Shown: positions 45,880 to 55,564 of the stretch, piece after piece
How positions within the stretch are numbered: position 1 is the stretch's first letter
Layout: each line of letters opens with the position of its first letter
Assembly: GCA_947499545.1 (NCBI GenBank)
Contig: CANMOZ010000014.1
Location: 1 to 64,000, forward strand
Reading direction: 5' to 3'
Origin: an uncultured Saccharospirillaceae bacterium
GTDB lineage: Bacteria; Pseudomonadota; Gammaproteobacteria; Pseudomonadales; Oceanobacteraceae
Length of the DNA: 64,000 nt
Position numbers and translations under genes: made by a program
Notes under the pieces: generated by a model
The model's database searches: none
Told to the model about the DNA's origin: nothing
The model's input: the letters and a program-made list of their open reading frames with translations, nothing else

Positions 45880-47283
45880 ATGATGAAGCAATCACTACTA
45901 TTTATCTTTTTACTGTTCAGTTTGGCTGCCTGTGAAGGAGGCTCGTCCGACAATAAAGATAATTCAAATGGATCGAACACAACCGAAAACGGAAACACCA
46001 ATGGCGGTGATGTTGACGGGAGTGGTGATACTGACGGCGGTGATACTGACGGCGGTGATACTGACGGTGGTGATACTGACGGTGGTGATACTGACGGCGG
46101 CACAACTGCAAAATGCTTCAACTATGAGAAAGAAGGTGGCCCAGTTGACGGTTCCATGGATCGCATCGAAAATTACCCTTTCAATTCCGCGCACGTTTTA
46201 GTTTACAAATTTAATTTCTCCGACGAACCGGTAGGCTGGTCTGATTCTGAAATTAATACTGCAATGGAAGAAGTAAAGGAATATTACAATACGCAATCAT
46301 ACTGTCAGTTTGGTACAACGTGGGAAATTGCGGCAAATATTAATTTGACAGCACGTATTGCTGATTACACGCAAGGCAGTCAATTGTGTACGGATTGGTG
46401 GCAAGTAGCAAAAGCAGAGATCGAAAGTACGAATACTGTGAATTATGACGAGCCAGGTGGTAATAGAATCATCATGATTTTAGGGCCAGAAAAGTTTTCA
46501 ACGACAGAATCTTGTTACCGTAATTCAACTGCTGGCTATTCGCGCATGAATATCTATCATCACAAGCCAGGTACTATTGCTCATGAAATGGGACACGCCA
46601 TGGGTCTGCATCATGCAAAAGCCGTTGACGGTGGCGATGCGCATATTCCTTTCTATGAAGACCCAATGGAAAAACCAGAATACAACTGCCAAGGGTTAAC
46701 AGGCTCTGCTTATCAAGACTGTAATGATCGCTTAGGAAAGATATTAATTGATTACGGCAACATTCATTCAATGATGGGTATGGGCGCACATACTTTAGAA
46801 GAGTACAACTTACTATACAAACACTTCTACGGATGGTTAGACCTGAAAACAGATGTACCTCTGATTGAAAAGTCGGGCAAATATAGAATCAACGCCTTCG
46901 GTCATGGTGATAAATCAAAAGGCCAAGTAGGATTGCGCTTGAAATCAGGTCACGACAAGTATACGTACTGGGTAGAATTCAGAACCAGCGGCACAACGGC
47001 TAATCAAACCAATGAAGGCGTTATGCTAAACCTTCAAGGCTATGCCGAGAAAAGCAACCCACATAAGTCTTGGTGGAAAACCATTTCTTATCTGGTGGAC
47101 ACAACGCCTGGTTCTTTCACCGCTGACAAGTGGTGGGGCGATGACCAAAAAGACTCCGTACTTAAAGTAGGAAAGTCTTACAAAGATTACTGGGGTGGAT
47201 TTGAGATCACGGTTCTTGAACGCAGTGTTGTAGAAACCGGAGCGGACGCTTGGATTGATGTACAAATTGATATGCTAAAATAA
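45880..47283 (+). CDS. Zinc metalloprotease lipoprotein, metzincin-like
   Basis: This 467-residue protein has a lipobox LAAC (Cys18) and an Asn/Ser/Gly-rich spacer ending in a (DGGDT)n repeat (about 49-73). The protease domain's zinc signature HEMGHAMGLHH (H235, H239, H245; catalytic E236) fits HExxHxxGxxH, and SMMGMG (297-302) is a candidate Met-turn. Several cysteines flank it. A C-terminal beta-rich domain (about 320-467) contains GLRLKSGHDKYTYWVEFRTS and GGFEITVLERS, resembling the extra domains of secreted metzincins. It is probably cell-surface or periplasmic. A strong terminator follows. Substrate unknown. Confidence 0.85.
   Translation: MMKQSLLFIFLLFSLAACEGGSSDNKDNSNGSNTTENGNTNGGDVDGSGDTDGGDTDGGDTDGGDTDGGDTDGGTTAKCFNYEKEGGPVDGSMDRIENYPFNSAHVLVYKFNFSDEPVGWSDSEINTAMEEVKEYYNTQSYCQFGTTWEIAANINLTARIADYTQGSQLCTDWWQVAKAEIESTNTVNYDEPGGNRIIMILGPEKFSTTESCYRNSTAGYSRMNIYHHKPGTIAHEMGHAMGLHHAKAVDGGDAHIPFYEDPMEKPEYNCQGLTGSAYQDCNDRLGKILIDYGNIHSMMGMGAHTLEEYNLLYKHFYGWLDLKTDVPLIEKSGKYRINAFGHGDKSKGQVGLRLKSGHDKYTYWVEFRTSGTTANQTNEGVMLNLQGYAEKSNPHKSWWKTISYLVDTTPGSFTADKWWGDDQKDSVLKVGKSYKDYWGGFEITVLERSVVETGADAWIDVQIDMLK
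46024..46098 (+). repeat. Tandem 15-bp repeat (5 units) encoding Gly-Asp-Thr-Asp-Gly linker
   Basis: Five units of GGTGATACTGACGGC (two with final T) lie in frame in the metalloprotease gene, immediately after the lipoprotein anchor spacer. Asp/Gly repeats of this type are flexible and may bind calcium (inference). Confidence 0.9.
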
Positions 47284-47303
47284 GCGCCACACCAACAACC
47301 AAA

Positions 47304-47342
47304 GGCCCTTTCACTGAATGATATTCGTGAGAGGGCTTTTTT
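47304..47342 (+). terminator. Rho-independent terminator after the metalloprotease gene
   Basis: GCCCTTTCAC pairs with GTGAGAGGGC (one T-G pair) around a 12-base loop, followed by T6. It lies 20 bases past the metalloprotease stop and just outside the convergent ptsP stop, so it may serve both. Confidence 0.85.
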
Positions 47343-47355
47343 AATTAATGCATGA

Positions 47356-49620
47356 CTATAATCGTTTAGTTGGATTCAGTAATCGTCCAAGACCTGCTTT
47401 TTCAAACGCAAGTTCTACCGTACTTCGAATCAAAGGGGCATTGTCTAACGTCATAATGTTAGCCAACAATTCTTTTGACCAAGCTAAAGAGACCTGCCTA
47501 ATAACGGATTTAACCCAGAGCAAATGGGTTGCATTCATCGACAGCATGTCATATCCCATTGCCATTAAAATAACCGCGCTTGCAGGGTTCCCGGCCATTT
47601 CACCACAAACACTTACCGGTCGACCCACTTCATGGGCACTTCGCACAATCGCATCCAATGCAATTAAAACCGATGGGTGTAACGAATCATAAACATCAGC
47701 AACCCTAGGGTTGTTACGGTCGACGGCTAATAAATATTGTGTTAAATCATTGCTACCCACCGATAGAAAATCCACTCGCTCGGCAATGGCTTTAATCTGA
47801 TAAACAGCCGCTGGGACTTCTACCATCACCCCGACTTTGGGCATTTGAATGTCATAACCCTCATCCGTGACTTCTTTATAGGCACGAAAAATCAGATGAG
47901 AAGCTTCTTCAATTTCAGTGACATTCGAAACCATCGGTAACATCACGTGCAAATTATTGAGCCCATTACTGGCTTTCAACATGGCCCGCACTTGCTGAAG
48001 AAACAGTTCAGGGTGATCCAAAGTAACCCTAATGCCTCGCCACCCCAAAAAAGGGTTGTCCTCGTTAATTGGAAAATAGCTCAGCGCTTTATCTCCCCCA
48101 ACATCGAGGGTTCTCATGGTTACCGGATCAGGTGCAAAGGTCGCTAAATGTTGTCGATAAATATCACGCTGCTCTTCCTCACTGGGAAAGCGATCCATCA
48201 TCATAAAAGGCACTTCTGTTCGATAAAGCCCAACGCCTTCAGCACCACGCTCTCTTGAACGCACAGAATCCGTCGTTAACCCCGTATTCACAAACAAGGG
48301 TAAGCGATGCCCATCTGTGGTTTCGCTAGGCAGTTTTTTGAGGGATTCAAAACCACGCAGCATCGCCTGCTCTTCTTTCGCTAAACGACGATATTGCATC
48401 AAGAGTTCACTGCCAGGGTCGGTGTACAAACGCCCTTGATAGCCATCAACAATGACTTGCACGCCATCTAATTGCATGCAGGGTAGATCAACCACTCCCA
48501 TGACCGTTGGAATGCCTCGCGCCCTGGCAAGAATGGCTGCGTGCGAATTCGCAGAACCCCTCACCGAAATGAGGCCCCGCAGCTTTTCTTCGGGAACTTC
48601 GGCAAACATGGCGGGGGATATTTCTTCGGCAACCAGCACCGTGTCATCGGGGAAATTGTATTCCACTGAGGTGCTTTGCAATTTAGCCAGTACCCTCACA
48701 CCCAAATCGCGAATATCCGTTGCACGTTCACGCAAATAACTGTCTTCGATCATTTCAAAGTGCTGAACATAGCCCAAGATGACTTGTCTTAACGCACCTT
48801 GCGCCCATTGCCCATCACGAATCTTGCTGATGACTTCATTGCCCAAGGTGTCGTCATTGAGCATCTGTACATAGACATCAAACAACGCACGCTCTTCCGG
48901 CCTTAAATCCTTCGACATGCGTTTACCGACCTGCTGAATTTCCGTACGGGTCGCATGAATAGCATCTTTAAACGCTTGAATGTCTTCTTCGATATTATCT
49001 GCAACTCGATCTGGTACGGATTCCAGATGCGCTTTAGGTGACATGACGACAGCCGTTCCAATAGCCACACCCGGGGCAGCGCCAGCACCTGAAAAGTAAA
49101 GTGGACCACCGCCCGTATGCGCCACCGCTGCATTTAAACGGCCCGTGGCTTCAGCATGCGCCATGACAGCCGCTAGCTGAGCTGAAAGGGTTACCAGAAA
49201 GGCTTCATCTTCTTCACTGAATCGGCGTTGAGTGCTTTGCTGAACAACCAGCACCCCCATGACTCGGCGGTGATGGACAATAGGAACACCCAGAAAAGAT
49301 TTGAAACGCTCTTCGCCAGTGGCGGCAATGTAGTGAAAACGAGGGTGGCTGGCTGCATCCTCTAAGTTGATTGGCTCTTCTCGACTGCCGACCAAACCCA
49401 CCAACCCCTGTGTATAAGGGATTTCAACACCAACAGCGGCTTGATTTAAGCCTCGGGTAGCCATCAGCACGTATTGATGTGTCTCACGATCAAAGACAAA
49501 CACAGAGCACACTTCTGTGCTCAGCGCTTCACGCACACGATCAACCAACAACGACAGCGCTTCTTCGAAGTCAGCTGCTGCATTGACTTCCTGCACGATT
49601 CGTTTAAGGGTGTTTAACAT
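47356..49620 (-). CDS. ptsP: PTS-Ntr enzyme I (phosphoenolpyruvate-protein phosphotransferase)
   Basis: This protein has 754 residues from the ATG at 49620 ([12 protein letters not shown], as in E. coli); the frame runs on to 49638. It has an N-terminal GAF domain (about 1-160; [44 protein letters not shown]). The enzyme I domains include the phospho-His in [24 protein letters not shown] and the PEP-binding TIM barrel ([36 protein letters not shown]). It phosphorylates NPr (PtsO) in response to glutamine/2-oxoglutarate status. It overlaps rppH by 17 bases, a conserved pair. Confidence 0.95.
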   Translation of the reverse strand: MLNTLKRIVQEVNAAADFEEALSLLVDRVREALSTEVCSVFVFDRETHQYVLMATRGLNQAAVGVEIPYTQGLVGLVGSREEPINLEDAASHPRFHYIAATGEERFKSFLGVPIVHHRRVMGVLVVQQSTQRRFSEEDEAFLVTLSAQLAAVMAHAEATGRLNAAVAHTGGGPLYFSGAGAAPGVAIGTAVVMSPKAHLESVPDRVADNIEEDIQAFKDAIHATRTEIQQVGKRMSKDLRPEERALFDVYVQMLNDDTLGNEVISKIRDGQWAQGALRQVILGYVQHFEMIEDSYLRERATDIRDLGVRVLAKLQSTSVEYNFPDDTVLVAEEISPAMFAEVPEEKLRGLISVRGSANSHAAILARARGIPTVMGVVDLPCMQLDGVQVIVDGYQGRLYTDPGSELLMQYRRLAKEEQAMLRGFESLKKLPSETTDGHRLPLFVNTGLTTDSVRSRERGAEGVGLYRTEVPFMMMDRFPSEEEQRDIYRQHLATFAPDPVTMRTLDVGGDKALSYFPINEDNPFLGWRGIRVTLDHPELFLQQVRAMLKASNGLNNLHVMLPMVSNVTEIEEASHLIFRAYKEVTDEGYDIQMPKVGVMVEVPAAVYQIKAIAERVDFLSVGSNDLTQYLLAVDRNNPRVADVYDSLHPSVLIALDAIVRSAHEVGRPVSVCGEMAGNPASAVILMAMGYDMLSMNATHLLWVKSVIRQVSLAWSKELLANIMTLDNAPLIRSTVELAFEKAGLGRLLNPTKRL

Positions 49621-50119
49621 TTGTCCTGTCGCATACATGACGCTGCAGTCCCACCACTTTTGGCGCTAACTCTTTTAACGCCCGGCGATACACATCTCGT
49701 TTAAAGGGCACAACTTGCCCCAGCGAATACCAGTAACTCACCCAGCGCCAATCATCAAATTCAGGACGAGGCCCATGATTAAACTGTATGTTTTCCGACG
49801 GCCCAACTAAGCGTAGTAAAAACCACTTTTGCTTTTGACCAATACAAAGCGGTTGGCTGCCTTGCCGAACCATGCGCTTAGGCAATCGGTACCTTAACCA
49901 GCCTTTGGTGCAACCCAGAATCTCAACGTCTTCTTGGGTTAAACCAATTTCTTCATGGAGCTCTCGAAATAAAGCTGCCTCTGAGGATTCACCTTCGTTG
50001 ATGCCGCCTTGAGGAAACTGCCATGCATCTTGCCCGATGCGTCTTGCCCATAAAACCTGACCTTTTTGATTGGCTAGGATGATGCCTACATTTGGTCTAA
50101 AACCATCTGCATCTATCAC
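49604..50119 (-). CDS. rppH: RNA pyrophosphohydrolase RppH
   Basis: This 171-residue Nudix enzyme removes pyrophosphate from 5'-triphosphate RNA ends, opening transcripts to RNase E. The Nudix box spans residues 38-60 (G38-G39, E44, R52-E53, E56-E57, G59). The start [23 protein letters not shown] and [25 protein letters not shown] are RppH hallmarks. It is first in an rppH-ptsP unit and divergent from the imelysin-like gene. Confidence 0.95.
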   Translation of the reverse strand: MIDADGFRPNVGIILANQKGQVLWARRIGQDAWQFPQGGINEGESSEAALFRELHEEIGLTQEDVEILGCTKGWLRYRLPKRMVRQGSQPLCIGQKQKWFLLRLVGPSENIQFNHGPRPEFDDWRWVSYWYSLGQVVPFKRDVYRRALKELAPKVVGLQRHVCDRTNVKHP

Positions 50120-50260
50120 TTAACCCTACCTAATACTTCTCTATTGCTTTGCATTTTTCCACAACGCCCTCTCAGGCACAAACGGCTTTTCTACTCCTTT
50201 TGGGCCTTGATTAGCCGACCTGAGTAATCTTTGCCCAATTCACCTTTCTTTTTTTCTCTC

Positions 50261-50275
50261 TTAATTGATTCTCAT
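50261..50275 (+). promoter_or_regulatory. Candidate Fur box upstream of the imelysin-like gene
   Basis: Read on the minus strand, ATGAGAATCAATTAA matches most positions of the Fur consensus core ATGATAATCATTA. It lies 62 bases before the ATG of a gene whose family was first described as iron-regulated. Binding and iron control are inference. Confidence 0.4.
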
Positions 50276-50337
50276 GCAGGATTAAGCGAGCATAAGCGTT
50301 ACTCTGAACGTTGACGGTCTTTAACGACATTAAAACC

Positions 50338-51414
50338 ATGCTGCCAGCCCACTCCCTTCAAAGCTTCAAAGCCGCGTTACTCTTGCTTTTTATAAGCCTT
50401 GCAGGCTGTGAACAACCAACAGAGTCTGTTGACAACAGCATCACTCACTCAGAGCCTTCAAACCGTCCATTCCCAAGCAGCGATCACCATCAAACCCCTT
50501 GGAAACAACTGGTTAAAACTCTTGATCATCTCAGATTGAGCCTAGCTCAACTCGCCAACGCTCCGACAGAAAAACATTTGGCCAGCTCAAGAAAATTGTG
50601 GTTAAAGGCATTTGAACAGTATCAACGGCTGTCAGCCTGGCGAATTTTGTTGTCATCTCACTATCAAGATCAGGAGCCAAATGCTCTATTGGAGCAACGT
50701 ATCGCTCCCTGGCCAATTGCCCCTGGGTATGTTGATCGCTTACCTGAATACCCGCACTCTGGCATTATTTCAGACCATACTGTAATGCTGTCGCTTGAAT
50801 CATTAGTGCAGCAACACCAGCTTTTTCACGAAGAAGATGCCGTCCTTGGTTTTCATGCGATCGCGACCGTGCTTTGGGCAGCAAACACGGCCAATGAAGA
50901 CATCAGTCTATCCCAGTTACAAACAAGCCCCGACCTGCATGACAACAACGCCACGCCCATTCATCAGCGCCGCTTAGCCTATTTAAAGCTGGCTGGGGAA
51001 CAATTGCATTTGGATGTCAAAAAACAACGCCAGTTAGCACTGGCCATTCACCAGCAGGCAGACAATTTGTCCTATTTGGATTGGCAAAAAACGGTGACAA
51101 CCATTGCTAATGATTTGATTAAAATCAGCGTTGCGAACACGGGCCAAAACGATTCCTTTGTTTACCCTGCTTGCGACCCAGCACCCTGCAATGAACAGGT
51201 ACCGGTATGGTTTATTGAAGGATTAGAACAGCTAGCCACGGCCTTAAGAGTTGATGTGCAAAACTGGAAAGCCCTGCAGAACCTGCAAAAGTCTCACTTT
51301 CCTAAAGACCTAAAGGAGCGCCTAGTGGCACTGGCAGCATTGCATCACAAGCCGCCGGTGCCTCCAAGAGAGCCTGTTTCCGAAAATATTGCGGTTAACG
51401 CAAAAGCCGAATAA
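50338..51414 (+). CDS. Imelysin-like (M75-family) lipoprotein
   Basis: This 358-residue protein, from the ATG at 50338, has a lipobox LAGC (Cys24). The imelysin fold is suggested by RKLWLKAFEQYQRLSAWRI, RIAPWPIAPGYVDR and the helix around residue 171. The signature GxHxxE reads GFHAIA here (G171, H173, A176), so the conserved glutamate is replaced by alanine. Imelysin/IrpA/EfeO proteins act in iron uptake in the periplasm or outer membrane. The C-terminus ends with a Pro-rich, low-complexity tail. A Fur-like site upstream supports iron regulation. It ends 10 bases from the convergent rlmI. Confidence 0.75.
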   Translation: MLPAHSLQSFKAALLLLFISLAGCEQPTESVDNSITHSEPSNRPFPSSDHHQTPWKQLVKTLDHLRLSLAQLANAPTEKHLASSRKLWLKAFEQYQRLSAWRILLSSHYQDQEPNALLEQRIAPWPIAPGYVDRLPEYPHSGIISDHTVMLSLESLVQQHQLFHEEDAVLGFHAIATVLWAANTANEDISLSQLQTSPDLHDNNATPIHQRRLAYLKLAGEQLHLDVKKQRQLALAIHQQADNLSYLDWQKTVTTIANDLIKISVANTGQNDSFVYPACDPAPCNEQVPVWFIEGLEQLATALRVDVQNWKALQNLQKSHFPKDLKERLVALAALHHKPPVPPREPVSENIAVNAKAE

Positions 51415-51424
51415 ACGCGTTTAA

Positions 51425-52651
51425 TCAGCCGCGGCGCAGATGATTAACACGCACCAGCAAGCTTTTAATATATTCCGTTTCAGGGATTGCAGGGTGAATA
51501 GGATGATCCATGCCTTGATGGCCAATTTCCACGAACTGTAATTGACGATCCACTTCACGCCCCGCGGCACGAATCAAATCACGCAGACGATCGTACCCTA
51601 GATGCATTGAGCAAGAAGCAGAAAACAACCAGCCCCCCGAATTCAACAAACGCAGCGCAGCTTGATTCCATGCGTAGTAAGCCGACTCACCTGCCTTAAT
51701 GTCTTTGCGGCGCGCAATCAACGCTGGAGGATCTACCACAACCACGTCAAAGCGCTCGCCTTCGGCCTGAAGCTGTTGCATCACTTTGAAGGCATCCCCT
51801 TTGATCGTTTGCACTCGATCAGAGGCTTGATTCAGCGCGGCATTGTGCTCAACGTAACGAAGTGCTTCAGCAGAAGCATCGACACAGACCACTTCTGTCG
51901 CACCGGCCGCTGCCGCTTGAATGCCCCAACCACCGACGTAACTGCAAATGTCTAAGACTCTCTTACCTTTGACCAATTGCTGCAAACGTTGGCGATTAGG
52001 GCGGTGATCATAAAACCAACCTGTTTTTTGCCCTGTGATAAAAGGGACTTCAAAGGTCACACCGTTTTCACTTAACCTAAGACTGTCAGGCAATTCCCCT
52101 TTAGCAGCCCGTACGTATTCTTCTAACCCTTCAGTGCTGCGCATTTTGCCGTCATTTTTCAGCAAAATCCGTTCTGGCTGAACGACCGTATCCAGAGCTT
52201 GAATCAAAGGCTCAAGCAACGCTTCCATTCCCGCCGAGGAGATTTGAACAACCAAGGTATCGCCAAATCGATCCACAACCACACCAGGAAGCTGATCTGA
52301 ATCACCGTAAATGAGGCGGTAATAAGGCTCATTAAACAGCGCCTCTCGTAACGACAAGGCCAACTCGACCCGGCCTTTGAAGAAGGTTTCGTTGATCTTT
52401 GCATCCGCATTTCGAGTGAGTATTCGCCCACATATCAAATGGTTGGGGTTTAACGTCATAACCCCTAATGGCTGTCCGCTGGCGCTTTGCAACGAAACAA
52501 GCGCACCTACTGGCATACCTTTCAGAGGGGTCGCTTTGACATCGACCTCATTGCTGTACACCCACAAATGCCCTTGCCTGAGACGCTTATCCTCGCGAGG
52601 CTTAAGCCTAATTACAGGTAAATGCTCACTGTTTGAATGTGAAGATGACAT
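51425..52651 (-). CDS. rlmI: 23S rRNA (cytosine-C5)-methyltransferase RlmI
   Basis: This 408-residue class I SAM methyltransferase modifies C1962 of 23S rRNA. An N-terminal PUA domain (about 12-90; RLKPREDKRLRQGHLWVYSNEV) precedes an EEHEE-like middle domain and a Rossmann domain. Motifs there include the SAM-binding DICSYVGGWGIQAAAAGA, VVVDPPALI and the catalytic-cysteine loop SASCSMHLG. Length fits the RlmI/YccW family. It is divergent from the HDOD gene. Confidence 0.9.
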   Translation of the reverse strand: MSSSHSNSEHLPVIRLKPREDKRLRQGHLWVYSNEVDVKATPLKGMPVGALVSLQSASGQPLGVMTLNPNHLICGRILTRNADAKINETFFKGRVELALSLREALFNEPYYRLIYGDSDQLPGVVVDRFGDTLVVQISSAGMEALLEPLIQALDTVVQPERILLKNDGKMRSTEGLEEYVRAAKGELPDSLRLSENGVTFEVPFITGQKTGWFYDHRPNRQRLQQLVKGKRVLDICSYVGGWGIQAAAAGATEVVCVDASAEALRYVEHNAALNQASDRVQTIKGDAFKVMQQLQAEGERFDVVVVDPPALIARRKDIKAGESAYYAWNQAALRLLNSGGWLFSASCSMHLGYDRLRDLIRAAGREVDRQLQFVEIGHQGMDHPIHPAIPETEYIKSLLVRVNHLRRG

Positions 52652-52854
52652 GGCTGCTCACGGCTCAATGGCTGAAGAAAGTTTGGGGAGATTATACGGT
52701 CTTTTAAGCCCTAATGTGTGTTCAGTGCACTGCAAAGGAGGATGAGGTCAAATAGGCCCTGTATCAGCGGTTACAGATTTGTGCTTAATTTCCTCAAATT
52801 GGAGGGGTTCAAGGGTATACACTCATAGATTAGGAACGCAGCTCGGGGCCCATA

Positions 52855-53730
52855 ATGGCTGAGTTGACCGAAGACCAGGTGAAGGACATCCTGCAGGGTA
52901 TCTCCATCCCTTCCCAACCTCAAATAATGGTGGATCTCCAGCTAGAAGAGATCATGCCAGACCCGGATATTGCTCGAATTGCAGAGTTAATCAGCCAAGA
53001 TGTCGGACTCTCCGGCACCATTTTAAAAGTCGTGAATTCCCCTAGCTTTGCTGCCGAGGAGCCCATCTTATCTGTTGAGGAAGGGGTAAAGCGGCTGGGT
53101 ATTAACACCATCATTAACATCACCAATGGCTTATCCATCAAGGGTGAAATGAGCGATGAGCTCATCCGTTCTATGAATCGCTTCTGGGACAGCGCCAATG
53201 ATATCGCAACCGTTGCTTCCACCTTAGCGCAAAAGCTTGAATACCCGAAACCGGAAGAAGCTTATGTCTTAGGTCTCTTTCACAACTGCGGTGTGCCTTT
53301 ATTATTAAAACGATTTTCGAATTATATGGATGTCTTGGCAACCTCTTATTCAGGAAAATATGCACGCATTATTGATCATGAAAATGAACAATTGAAAACC
53401 GACCATGCAGTACTGGGTTACATCACAGCCAAGGCTTGGAAATTACCTCTTCACCTTTGCAAGATTATCGAAATCCACCACAGCGCTAAATCCATGTTTA
53501 CCGAGCATAAAGACACAACCAACGACGATAAAACGCTCATGGCCATTTTAAAGATGTCTGAGCACATTGCAGGCACCTATTGGATATTAGGGCAACAAGA
53601 CGACGACCCTGAATGGATCGATTTTGGTCCTGACGTATTGGAGTATCTTGGGCTCAGTGAACTTGATTTAGATAACCTAAAAGATGAATTTTCGGAGCAA
53701 GGCATAGGCCCAACCAATTATGGCATGTGA
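52855..53730 (+). CDS. HDOD-domain protein
   Basis: This 291-residue protein is essentially one HDOD domain (about 15-230): IPSQPQIMVDLQLEEIMPDPDI, ISQDVGLSGTILKVVNSPSF, VEEGVKRLGINTIINI, YVLGLFHNCGVPLLLKRF and HAVLGYITAKAWKLP. The HD metal-binding pair is degenerate (FHNCG), typical of HDOD proteins that act as signalling or scaffold modules rather than phosphohydrolases. The C-terminal 50 residues are acidic. It is cytosolic and stands alone between rlmI and upp. Confidence 0.85.
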   Translation: MAELTEDQVKDILQGISIPSQPQIMVDLQLEEIMPDPDIARIAELISQDVGLSGTILKVVNSPSFAAEEPILSVEEGVKRLGINTIINITNGLSIKGEMSDELIRSMNRFWDSANDIATVASTLAQKLEYPKPEEAYVLGLFHNCGVPLLLKRFSNYMDVLATSYSGKYARIIDHENEQLKTDHAVLGYITAKAWKLPLHLCKIIEIHHSAKSMFTEHKDTTNDDKTLMAILKMSEHIAGTYWILGQQDDDPEWIDFGPDVLEYLGLSELDLDNLKDEFSEQGIGPTNYGM

Positions 53731-53820
53731 CCCAAAAGCCTTGTCGCTTTTTGACCTATGTTAAATCGGTAAAATTGCAGATACTGGCAACTTCATTCAA
53801 TCAATAAGAAGAAGTATGTA

Positions 53821-54447
53821 ATGCCCGTTCTACAACTTGATCACCCACTGATTCAACACAAACTCGGATTAATGCGCGAAGCCAATATTTCTACTCGAGA
53901 TTTCCGGCAGTTAACCCATGAATTAGGGGCATTGCTTACCTATGAGGCTACTCGTGATTTGTCGCTTATACCCGCCGACATTCAAACCTGGCAAGGTACA
54001 GCAACCATCCAGCAAGTAGAGGGTAAGAAATTAACCTTAGTTCCAATATTACGTGCGGGACTTGGAATGCTGAATGGTGTATTAGAGCTTATTCCAAACG
54101 CAAAAGTCAGTGTCGTTGGGCTTTACCGAGATAAGGAAACCCTAGAACCCGTTCCCTATTACGAAAAACTTGCAACGGATTTACCCAAAAGATCAGCATT
54201 GGTCTTGGATCCTATCTTAGCGACCGGTGGCTCCATGATTGCAGCCATTGATTTATTAAAACGGGCGGGCTGTCAATCCATTAAAGCATTGGTGATTATT
54301 GCATCTGAAGCCGGCATCCAATCCGTACTCGATGCCCATCCTGATGTGCATATCTACACTGCGTCTATTGACCCAACGCTGACCGATAAGGGGTATGTAT
54401 TGCCTGGATTAGGGGATGCTGGCGACAAAATTTTTGGGACCAAATAA
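53821..54447 (+). CDS. upp: Uracil phosphoribosyltransferase
   Basis: This 208-residue pyrimidine-salvage enzyme makes UMP from uracil and PRPP. The PRPP-binding motif is [10 protein letters not shown] (130-139), with [11 protein letters not shown] and the C-terminal uracil-binding [20 protein letters not shown]. Length equals the usual family size. An AAGAAG site lies near the ATG. No uraA permease is adjacent. Confidence 0.96.
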   Translation: MPVLQLDHPLIQHKLGLMREANISTRDFRQLTHELGALLTYEATRDLSLIPADIQTWQGTATIQQVEGKKLTLVPILRAGLGMLNGVLELIPNAKVSVVGLYRDKETLEPVPYYEKLATDLPKRSALVLDPILATGGSMIAAIDLLKRAGCQSIKALVIIASEAGIQSVLDAHPDVHIYTASIDPTLTDKGYVLPGLGDAGDKIFGTK

Positions 54448-54497
54448 ACCCATCGAAAAGCTTTTTGCACGCCAACACTAAATTTTCATAAGATAAC

Positions 54498-54533
54498 TAT
54501 GGCTCTCAACAATAAAAACACCTGAGAGCCATA
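54498..54533. promoter_or_regulatory. Inverted repeat between upp and the EamA-family gene
   Basis: A perfect 11-bp inverted repeat (TATGGCTCTCA / TGAGAGCCATA) flanks a 14-base loop, 42 bases before the permease start. It lacks a T-run. It may be a upp terminator or an operator for the permease gene; I cannot decide. Confidence 0.4.
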
Positions 54534-54575
54534 AGATGAAATTTAGATCATTCACATTTATCCATTGGGAATATT

Positions 54576-55502
54576 ATGAGCCGTTTATCCCCCGTACATT
54601 GTGCTCTCTTATGCATAGTCGCTTGGAGTTTTTTACCGGTTGCTTCAAGAGCAGGGCAGTCGCAACTGGACAGCTTTCAATTTTTATTTTGGACCAATGT
54701 CCTTTCTGCTCTTGCAGTTGGCTGTACTTTAAAGTGGCGGTCTGTTTTAAGGACCTTACCGATTCCAGGAAGCCTATGGTTAAGCAGTGCTGGCTTAGGG
54801 TTTTTGGGCTGTTTCTTTTATTATCTATGCCTGTATTATGGCTATTCGAAAACCTCGGCAACCGAAGTACTGATTATCCAATATCTCTGGCCCGCTATGA
54901 CAGCAGGGCTAGCGATTCTCATTTTAAAAGAACCTCTCAATCGCTACAAAGGATTCGGTGTGCTGTTTGGTCTTATTGCAGCATTGACTGTTATTACACG
55001 AGGAGAGTTCAATAAAATACAAGCTGAAGCGCCTGACATATTAGCCATTGTGTTCATTGGCGCTTTGAGTTTCTCTTTGTTTTCAGTCTTATCAAAAAAA
55101 GAAAAGCAGCTATTTCCGAGCTTCAATGTGTTTCTATATTTCTTTTGGGCAGCTATTTTTTCTGCTATTGCCCAACACATATGGAGTGATTTTAGTTGGC
55201 CATCAAGCACTGAACTAATTCCTTTAGGCTTGAATGGAACTTTGATTAATGGAATATCCTATATACTATGGATTCATGCACTCAACAAAACAGAGGCTTC
55301 AAAAATTGCGCCATTGGTGTATTTAGCCCCCGTTTTATCGGTCATTTGGATCACAGTATTTTTCCAAGAACCCTTCCACTCATCTTATGCAATCGCCATA
55401 GGGCTTGCCATTGTTTCTGGTTTGTTGGTATCAAAAAGCCCTGTTTCTCAATCAGAAACGTCTGAAGATTCACACTTACACACAGAAACGGCAAAAGGGT
55501 AA
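54576..55502 (+). CDS. EamA/DMT-family permease
   Basis: This 308-residue inner-membrane protein has about ten transmembrane segments in two EamA repeats. Typical features are YYLCLYYGYSKTSATEVLIIQYLWPAMTAG in repeat 1 and WIHALNKTEASKIAPLVYLAPVLSVIW in repeat 2. The C-terminus is Ser/Glu/His-rich and cytosolic. DMT exporters carry amino acids, metabolites or drugs; the substrate is not predictable. It is convergent with the ABC permease of the zinc locus, 62 bases apart, with only a weak hairpin (55546-55565) between them. Confidence 0.85.
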   Translation: MSRLSPVHCALLCIVAWSFLPVASRAGQSQLDSFQFLFWTNVLSALAVGCTLKWRSVLRTLPIPGSLWLSSAGLGFLGCFFYYLCLYYGYSKTSATEVLIIQYLWPAMTAGLAILILKEPLNRYKGFGVLFGLIAALTVITRGEFNKIQAEAPDILAIVFIGALSFSLFSVLSKKEKQLFPSFNVFLYFFWAAIFSAIAQHIWSDFSWPSSTELIPLGLNGTLINGISYILWIHALNKTEASKIAPLVYLAPVLSVIWITVFFQEPFHSSYAIAIGLAIVSGLLVSKSPVSQSETSEDSHLHTETAKG

Positions 55503-55564
55503 AAAGCTTGAAACTTTGCATTATAGTTTTTTTCTGATTGGATAGAGCCACCTTAACCAGTGGC

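Noticed and set aside
54536-55015. 159-codon plus-strand ORF overlapping the EamA gene start
   Set aside because: Its frame conflicts with the ten-segment permease frame, and the residues are Cys/Arg-rich shadow sequence.
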